This document shows positions 57,178 to 64,000 of a stretch of 64,000 nucleotides of DNA, in pieces. Below the pieces are notes generated by a model. That model made no database searches and had not been told where the DNA came from. It saw only the letters and a list, made by a program, of their open reading frames with translations. Made by a program: the position numbers and the translations under genes. Origin of the DNA: Himantopus leucocephalus (Eukaryota > Chordata > Aves > Charadriiformes > Recurvirostridae); the NCBI GenBank assembly GCA_003993805.1, contig RSEF01000001.1, positions 144,794,565 to 144,858,564 of the forward strand, in the 5' to 3' direction. Positions within the stretch are counted from its first letter, which is position 1. Each line of letters opens with the position of its first letter.

Positions 57178-60100
57178 CAATGCCTTAAACTGTCTTCTGT
57201 TCTGCTGTAAGTTTAAGACCATATCAAGAAGCCCATACCAGTTACCGAAGCATTTCCTTCCTGCATAATACTGCTTCTTCAGAAGTTTCACTTAGTGAAA
57301 TGAAACAAACCAGGGGTTAAATCAAAAGAGCAGCTCATGCAAAATCATGGATACACTAGACTACTGCTAGATCTAATAAAGGGGAGAGACCTGCAATCAA
57401 GAACAGATGAGTTGCTGCTGATGAAAAAGGAAAGGCTGAAATAAAGGAGAACTGTAACAAACCAAAAGCTCAATACAACAGAAAAAAAGGGAAAGATAAT
57501 GGGCTACAAAATAAAAGGCAATTACCCAAGAAAAGTGCCTCAAATCATACATATGGGGTGGGGGAACCACTCCCTTCTGAAGTACTGCAATCCATTAGAT
57601 ATTGCATGGGTATAATTTCTTTACCACAAAACTTAGATCAGCAAACTGATACAGACTTAAAACAGATGTGAATGTAATTTAAGTTGAAGACTGCCAGTTG
57701 CTGACTCAGTAGGACATTCTCAGGACTACCTGAAGGGAACAGAAGCTTCATTAGTAAAACCAGCATTTTCTAGAACGGTAACTGGAATAAAACCCCTCAA
57801 ACCCCAGGCTTTTATATCCATTTTTATCACAGCTTCTTATAACCTGGACTTTCTAAAGTGTTCTGCATGAATTTTTTTCTGTCACAACAAGAAATATGAA
57901 ACTCTACAGCTTAAGAACAAACATATTAAGTGTTTAATATTGTTTTATATTAAGTAGACTCAGCATACTCTCACCAGAGCCTTCAAAACTGATTTCTGGG
58001 TGATGCTGTGTTGTCAATCCACTACCATGAAAAGCATTAACAAATTCTGCTTCCTGGGTTAACACTGCAGATTAATATTGATAATTGGATTTATACATCT
58101 GTCAAGAAAATGTGATTCAATGTTCATTCACAGTACTTATTTCTCTTAAGGCTTAGCATCACTCACTGTATCCATGTGGTCAGTAGGGACCACATAAGAG
58201 TATCGCTACAGTAAATGAACAAGTTACAAAGAAATGCTTAATTGTGACAACACGTTTTCCTAGTACCATTTAGAACTTCTACTTGTAATTATAAAACTTG
58301 AAGTTATCAGATTCAATTTTGGAACTACCGTTGTGTTCCTGCGAAGAGGGAAATGTTACACAACCAATTAAAGATTGGTATTTGGGACCAGTGTCCTCAG
58401 CAGTTAAATATTGTTTAAATATAGATCATGGAACCTGTTTTGCAGCTTAGTTAAACTGCAACTAGAAATGGAAGCCTTGGAGAAAAGCAAGAGATATTTG
58501 ATCATATACACCAGTTAATTACTGGCAACACTGTTTTCCACAAACCCAAATTTTGGCAAAATCCTGAGTTTCATTTGTATCTCAAACTGTACTGCAGTGG
58601 TACCTCTTTTAGTTCCTATTTCCTTGGGCTACTACAATTTGGTAGGCAAATCAGTTTGCATCAGAGCACACAAGGAGAAGGGCACCAAGCCTGCATTCCA
58701 TCCAGTTATTAGTTTCTATAGAAGATACTTCGACATTCATATTTTTCTCCACAGTGCTCTACCCTGAAAAAAAAAATAAAATTGAGGGATTCCCAATAAT
58801 TACCTATCTTCTTCAAAATAACTACAAGTTGTCCCACTCTGGCATGATGTTCACCTTTAAAACTCAGTATATAAGAATAGTCAATCACCTTGTTGATTGC
58901 ACTGTACATACTGTACTGTACATACTCATTTTACAGGTCAAACTATAAACCTCTGAGAGAAGACACTAAGATCTCATTAACTTGGATATTGTTCATTATA
59001 AGAAACCAAACCACTGTTAAAAGGCTTATATCTCTAGCACAGGTGCTGAGCTTGTCTATACAGAGCAATAACAATGGACTTTACTATATATATAATATTA
59101 TTCCCTGCAGCAACTCTAGCACAGCCTCACTTAAGTCTAATTCATTGCTTCTATATGCATTAAGCGCTTCTGCGGTATTAAATCCCCTTCCACATGATCC
59201 AGTTCCATTCATCTTTAACCCCTACTTTAGGGATTACACAGCAGAACATTGCAAGAACAAACAGACATCTAAACAGATTCATAATGCACCATTGCAACCG
59301 GAATACTAGGAGCTACTTCTTTCTGCACCAACAGCAACAACCAACAAACAGAGTATTGGTTTAACCTATACTATCCCACAATAACAGCGATCATTGCAAC
59401 TACACTGTGGTTTGTAGAGACAAACATAGTGCCTTGCAAGTCAACCTGAGTAATAACAAACAAATTGCAACAACAGCATAAACGTTCTTGGACCAACTGC
59501 TGTAGCAATAGGAGGAGATCATTAAAAAACATTTAACTGAGCATGAATAATTTTTCTCATGCTACATTCATGCCACTTGGTTTGTGTGCATTTAGGAGAT
59601 ACTGTAGGAATGGCTGAGAAGGTGAACTGGTGAAAAAAAAGACTGACTTAGAAACCTCACAATTCCAGCAATGGCTGGAATGCCCTGTGATAAGAGACAA
59701 GACACTTGCAGAAGACTGCCGAGGTTACCTCGTTACTCAGACATGCACCACCAGCACCTGTAAACCAAGGATACTCCATAAGCTCAAACACTAGCAAGCA
59801 TTAGTTAGCCAATTTCACACTGTCAGCATAACACTATGGCTACTGTGCTCTGCCCCTTGCAGTTTTAACAACAGTAGAATGGTACTGGCAAGACACGAAA
59901 AATCCTGACAGCTTCAGATTAATGGAGGTTCCCAAATTCCCCTTTTCTCTTAGGCTCATAAATTGAGAAAAGATTTTTACACTGTGCTCCGCAACCTACC
60001 TGATCACCATGGCAATCTCACCAAAAATAACATTGCTTGTTCATGACCAGAATCTTTAGCAACTCACACCTCCAAGATAAAAATCAGCATGAAGAGCATG

Positions 60101-60937
60101 CTGCCACGGAATAACCCATTTGCTCTCATCATCATGATCATATCAATAAGATTGTGATGTTCCTCTTGTCATTTTGTTAATTCAGAAGCTTAATCCACAG
60201 AAACAGAAAATAAGCAGAGTATACCAATGAATTAGAGAAGAGCTGCTTAAGAGATAATTAACCAGCTGCAGGTTGAACATGTATTGGTGAGACTGAAAAG
60301 GATATGGTAGTGTCTTGTGATCAGATTACAAGCTGCTGAGCAACATTGTTTACAACTGCATACCGCACATCTGTGAACCTCACTTATGGCTGAGAGAAAA
60401 GAAAAAAGGCTCAGACATTCTGCTCAGTCATTCAAAGCACTCTCAGAATACATGCAAAATTAGCAGGGTTCATCTCCCAAGTCAGAGAACAGAAACCTTT
60501 TTTCCTTTAAATTTGCAAACCAAATGAAGCATAGCAACCAGTTCAGTGACATATAGATGCAGATAACTTTTCAAGGTCATTTGGAGAAACTTACAGGATT
60601 TTATGAAGTATTCATATGCTATTTTTCATAAATATGATTAAATGAATCTTGAAATTTCACTTTTGAAAATACCTCTTCTTAGTAAAGATCCATAAACACA
60701 ATAACAAGACTTTTTTTATATTATTAAACAAAATTGCTCTAAGAATCAAAAAAGTCCAAGTTTTGAATCAGAAACTTAAGGGGCAGTATGAATTGCAACT
60801 ACACAAGCCCTCAACTTGAGATGGTGCAACAGAAACTCCAGGAACACTTGAGCCTTCAGGGTGGTTTTATGAGTCAACAGGCATTGCTACTCTCCATACA
60901 CTACACTACGGTGCCAAGGACTTTGGACAGGTGACCA

Positions 60938-61262
60938 GAGGGGGATCTTATCAATGTTAAAGTATCTGATGGGAGCGTGTAAAGAAGACAAAGCCTGATT
61001 CTTCTTGGAGGTGTCCCTGAGAGGGCAAGCAACATGAACTGACACAAAGGAAGTTCTGTCTGAGCATAAGAAAATACTGTAACAGTGAGGAGGGCTGAAC
61101 ACTGGAGCAGGCTGCTCCGAAAGGCTGCAGAGTCTCCATGTTGGAGATACTCAAAACATGACTGGACACGGTCCTTGGACAACCCTCTCGAGGTGGCACA
61201 GCTTGAGAAGGGGTTTGGATTTCCAGAGGTGCCTTCCAACCTTAACTACTCTGATTCTTTGA
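60938..61262 (+). mobile_element. CR1 3' end (about 325 bp)
   Basis: GATCTTATCAATGTTAAAGT, ATCTGATGGGAGCGTGTAAA, then EHWSRLLR-like codons near 61097, GTCTCCATGTTGGAGATACT, ACACGGTCCTTGGACAACCC and the end TTCCAACCTTAACTACTCTG follow CR1 order. Plus orientation, diverged, lies about 1.5 kb left of the gap beside the CpG island. Confidence 0.88.
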
Positions 61263-62754
61263 AACTTTTGGAGTTATCTCAAACTATAGTTCATGATACG
61301 TCTGAGGGTATTACATTACGACAGGAAGGCACTTCCCAAATTCAACAGGAGCAGTGCAAAACTTCATATTATCTCTTTCTTTTTCTACTGTGTCCTGGTC
61401 TGTAGTTAACTCCTACATTTTAATTTGCCTTAATCCTCCTTAGCCCCGAGATACTCCTTTGCTCCTGCCCACACTTCAAGGCAGCTAGCAGTTTTCTAAA
61501 CATTAGGTTATCCACAGTCCCTTCAGATGTGCCTAAATTAAGACAGTTCTTAAACTTCGTATTGCTAATCTTGTGTCAGATGCCTACTCTGCCAAAGGTG
61601 AATTGCTTGTTCTGTCTTTCAATGCTAAGTAGCATGTCTCTTGAATTTTCAGATGATGTCTTTATAGACATCCTATTAAAAGAAAGAAAAAAAAAAAGAG
61701 AGAAATAGCTTTGCTTCTGTGTTCCCCACATCTTCTACATGAAGTAAACCAGTATGTTATATTGTGTAGTAGAAGGCAGTTGATACTGCTGTACATACCA
61801 GAACAGAAACAGTTACTTTGGCAAACAGAAATTCACAAATGCCTGTGAATTTCAGGGATGGTTCAGCAATTGCAACTTTTGTTTTGAAATAGTTTCAGTG
61901 ATTCGTCAACAAAAAGCTAATAAAACTAAGGCAATAAGTTATTTACTTACAATCCCTATCAGAGGACCCCAAGAATGGAATGATTGCACTGGGCTAACTT
62001 CCTGTGCTGGAAGAAGCAATAGGAGCCACGCCATCTTCCTTCGGGACCGTAAAATAAAACAGCGATACAAGATGAACTTTAACTTCCCTTGAAGATGCTG
62101 CACACAGCCTGAAATAACTGTTCAAGACATTCTAGGTTACCAGTCTTTTCTTCACCAGTGGATTATCCCCTCTTTGTGATTTTATTTGTATAGCAAATGA
62201 CTTATTAGCTGCTTAAATTCTCCACTTTGTATTACAAAGAGAAGACTGTCAAGTCTAAAACCCCATGACAGAACACTGTGGAGTATAACTCAGAGAATGT
62301 AAGACATAATGCTATAGAACTTCAGACCTACAAGCAGGACACTGATCAAACCATGAACCAAATATGTAAAATTGCGTCACCATCTCAGGTTCTCCTTACT
62401 ATTTTAGTCTTTTTAATTTGCTGTGGAGATGCAGAATAATGGGGAAAAGTTTACTGCTTGGAACACTGAAGAACAGAAAAGGTTTCAGTGAGAAGTTAAA
62501 GGGCCAGACTATGTATTTTTATTCCCACAAGAACAACAGGTTTTTGCCTTTCCATTGCTTGCTTAACTCTAAGTGTACTTATGATTTCTCTGGAATGTAC
62601 CTGCGCTGACTAGGCAATGGTTGTTCAAATTCGAAAGGATAGCCTCCTACAATCAAGGAAGGATGATTGGCTTTTATTGTCTCTCCTACTGGCCACACTG
62701 AGCAAGCTGGGAATCTAGAGAAAACTCTTAGCTTACAAGGTCCCTTCTCTCTAA

Positions 62755-62854
62755 NNNNNNNNNNNNNNNNNNNNNNNNNNNNNNNNNNNNNNNNNNNNNN
62801 NNNNNNNNNNNNNNNNNNNNNNNNNNNNNNNNNNNNNNNNNNNNNNNNNNNNNN
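62755..62854. other. Assembly gap (100 N) at CpG island edge
   Basis: Exactly 100 N, the usual placeholder for a gap of unknown size. It joins AT-rich intron to a CpG island that starts abruptly at 62855, so GC-rich sequence is probably missing. Confidence 0.98.
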
Positions 62855-63008
62855 CGAGGGAAGGGGGTGAGGCGCGGGGCTGCCCCGCCGCCGCCGCCGC
62901 AGCAGCGGCAGCAAAGAGCCCGGCAGCCGGGAGGTGACAGGTGAGGGCAGCGGAGGGCGAGGGGCGACCTCCCGGGCGCTCTCCCGGCCCCGGCGCGGCT
63001 CCCCTACC

Positions 63009-63180
63009 TCCGCTCCGGCGCTGCCGCTGCTCGCGGTACACCCGGCGGCGCGCGCTCTGCTTGCTTGCTTGCTTGCTTCCTCGCTCGCTCGCCCGCCGCC
63101 GCCGCCCCCTCACTCCGCTCCCCCGCCCGCCGCGGTCCCTCCCTAGCGCGGCGCTCAACCGACACCACTAGCCATCCGGC
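63009..63180 (-). other. CDKL5: Probable CDKL5 non-coding exon 1 (extent uncertain)
   Basis: A minus-strand donor GAG|GTAGGG sits at 63007 (last exon base 63008), downstream of two CCAAT boxes and GC boxes in a CpG island. This is the expected place for the untranslated first exon that joins the exon 2 acceptor at 33977. The transcription start is not readable from sequence, so the right-hand limit is a guess. A second candidate donor, G|GTGAGG, lies near 63293-63288. The 100-N gap at 62755-62854 may hide further first-exon sequence. Confidence 0.4.
63057..63106 (+). repeat. (CTTG)n-(TCGC)n-(CCG)n compound microsatellite in CpG island
   Basis: About five CTTG units (63057-63079), then TCGC units, then CCG units to 63106. 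On the CDKL5 strand this is CGG, GCGA and CAAG units inside the proposed exon 1 or proximal promoter. Confidence 0.9.
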
Positions 63181-63214
63181 CCCGCCCTCAAGCCCGCACT
63201 GACACCTCTTCTCG

Positions 63215-63270
63215 CCAATAGCAGAGGAGCGAGCTGGCCTCAGGCCGCGCCCACGCCCTTCTCGGCCAAT
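63215..63270 (-). promoter_or_regulatory. Paired CCAAT boxes 51 bp apart
   Basis: Two copies of a CTCG(G)CCAATAG core sit 51 bp apart in the CpG island, each followed by AGGAGC-like sequence, which suggests a local duplication. On the CDKL5 strand they are inverted ATTGG motifs of the kind bound by NF-Y. A CACCC or GC-type box (63250-63257) lies between them. Promoter function is inferred from position. Confidence 0.6.
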
Positions 63271-63650
63271 AGGAGCTAGCGATGAGCCCTCACCCTGCGT
63301 CCCTCCACTGGCACCGCCCCCCGCCTCGGCACCGCCCGCCCTTGGCGGCAGGTTCGGTTGACTCGCAGCTGCCGAGCAACGGGCGCGGGGCTGCGGGCGG
63401 CGGCGGGGCCGGGGCCGTGGGGGGGTCGTGTCGGGGGAGAGGCGGCGGAGGCGCGGGGGGGGCGACCGCCGAGGAGAGGCGGCAGTAGTTATGCGTGACA
63501 CCTCCGCTGCTGGCGGCGCAGGCAGGTGGAGGTGCGGGGGTGTCCGCCGCCGGCAGCAGGGCCGGGCCGTGAGGGACCTGGCCCGCCCTGGGGACGGGGA
63601 GGGGGGCCGGCGGCTTCTCATTTGAGGGGGATGTCGCCTAACGGATGGGG

Positions 63651-63679
63651 TTTTTTTTTAATTTATTTTTTTATTTTTT
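63651..63679 (+). repeat. T-rich tract at CpG island border
   Basis: TTTTTTTTTAATTTATTTTT followed by TTATTTTTT marks the abrupt end of the CpG island's highest GC content. Confidence 0.85.
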
Positions 63680-63786
63680 GGCATGGAAACTGGTCGACGC
63701 CCCCGGCACGCAGAGCCGTTAGTCACCCCCGTGTGGAACGGGGCGGGGGGGGCAGGAAGGGCCGTAGGAACTGCTCCTGCTTTTGC

Positions 63787-63830
63787 TGGGTGGATGGGTG
63801 GATGGGTGGATGGATGGATGGATGGATGGA
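63787..63830 (+). repeat. (GGAT)n / (GGGT) microsatellite
   Basis: TGGGTGGATGGGTGGATGGG followed by about five TGGA units. Confidence 0.95.
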
Positions 63831-64000
63831 GAGAAAGGCAGCAGGAATGTTAAAAATCAGTATCTCCTTTTTCCTCAGATCGGCTCCTTAAACGGTGAAA
63901 ATGTCTCCAGCACTCAAGCATTTCTCCAACCGTTACAAAACCGTAATCTCGGCTTGCAGATTCTGTTGCTGGTGCCTGTAAGGCTTGCGCTTTCCAGCTT

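Larger units (their letters stand above)
33978..63007 (-). other. CDKL5: CDKL5 intron 1 (about 29 kb, right end provisional)
   Basis: Runs from the proposed exon 1 donor to the exon 2 acceptor. Holds CR1 tails at 41.5, 43.0, 52.0 and 60.9-61.3 kb, single-N duplications at 34.1 and 49.5 kb, a lone N at 47266, the poly-G gap at 45.0 kb, small tandem duplications at 36.0 and 36.8 kb, the CpG cluster at 35.5 kb, simple repeats and the 100-N gap at 62755. No coding gene is supported. Confidence 0.7.
62855..63650. promoter_or_regulatory. CpG island, probable CDKL5 promoter region
   Basis: About 800 bp of very GC-rich, CpG-dense sequence contrasts sharply with the AT-rich surroundings. It contains CCAAT boxes at 63215-63219 and 63266-63270 (ATTGG on the CDKL5 strand), GC-box and CACCC-type motifs (for example near 63175-63185, 63250-63257 and 63310-63340) and no TATA box near the proposed start. 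It lies at the 5' end of CDKL5 and is truncated on the left by an assembly gap. CpG-island promoters are often bidirectional, so a divergent plus-strand transcript is possible but not shown. Confidence 0.85.
63651..64000. other. Sequence upstream of CDKL5 promoter, no gene assigned
   Basis: Contains a T-rich tract, a GGAT microsatellite and mixed sequence. A possible plus-strand exon is bounded by an acceptor at 63877-63878 and a donor at 63978, but it encodes only an 18-codon frame. From human synteny, SCML2 lies upstream in the opposite direction; nothing here resembles its protein. Confidence 0.5.

Noticed and set aside
61389..61430. Second TGTCCTGGT occurrence as an LTR edge
   Set aside because: Same reason: too short a match and no partner end.
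63004..63621. 205-codon open frame on the minus strand in the CpG island
   Set aside because: It is rich in Arg, Ala, Pro and Gly as expected from GC-rich DNA read without stops, shows no domain, and overlaps promoter motifs.

Overview
This window looks like vertebrate, most probably avian, nuclear DNA: AT-rich intronic sequence sparsely dotted with CR1 LINE fragments, plus one CpG island at the right end. The only protein-coding gene I can support is the 5' half of CDKL5 (cyclin-dependent kinase-like 5, a CMGC-family Ser/Thr kinase), transcribed leftwards on the minus strand. The bird assignment rests on CR1 being the only recognisable interspersed repeat and on the compact introns. Turtles and crocodilians also carry CR1 and are not formally excluded.

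Layout along transcription, right to left. About 62.86-63.65 kb is a TATA-less CpG island with two CCAAT boxes and GC boxes, the probable CDKL5 promoter with a non-coding first exon (donor proposed at 63007). It abuts a 100-N gap. Intron 1 (about 29 kb) follows. Exon 2 (33977-33748) carries 166 nt of 5'UTR and the start codon at 33811. Exon 3 (33162-33128), exon 4 (10796-10751), exon 5 (7721-7585), exon 6 (4587-4467) and exon 7 (3279-3220) follow, and the window ends inside intron 7. Coding lengths are 64, 35, 46, 137, 121 and 60 nt. They join in phase to encode residues 1-154 plus the first base of codon 155, and match the human exon structure as I remember it. The segment covers the glycine-rich loop, catalytic lysine, alpha-C Glu, HRD loop and the DF of DFG. 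The TEY activation loop and the rest of the protein lie off the left end.

The introns hold nine or more CR1 fragments (about 0.9, 17.3, 19.7-20.8, 25.9-26.6, 31.3, 41.6, 43.0, 52.0 and 60.9-61.3 kb), simple repeats and low-complexity tracts. There are two 100-N gaps and one 5-N gap beside poly-G. Five near-identical direct duplications meet at a single N. These are most likely assembly joins of unmerged overlapping contigs or haplotypes rather than real tandem repeats, and two of them flank CDKL5 exon 2.

I found no new biological system here. The points most worth a second look are a 12-codon upstream ORF whose stop overlaps the CDKL5 start (TGATG), the paired CCAAT module and gap in the CpG island, the single-N duplications, and a few compositionally odd blocks without an assigned origin.
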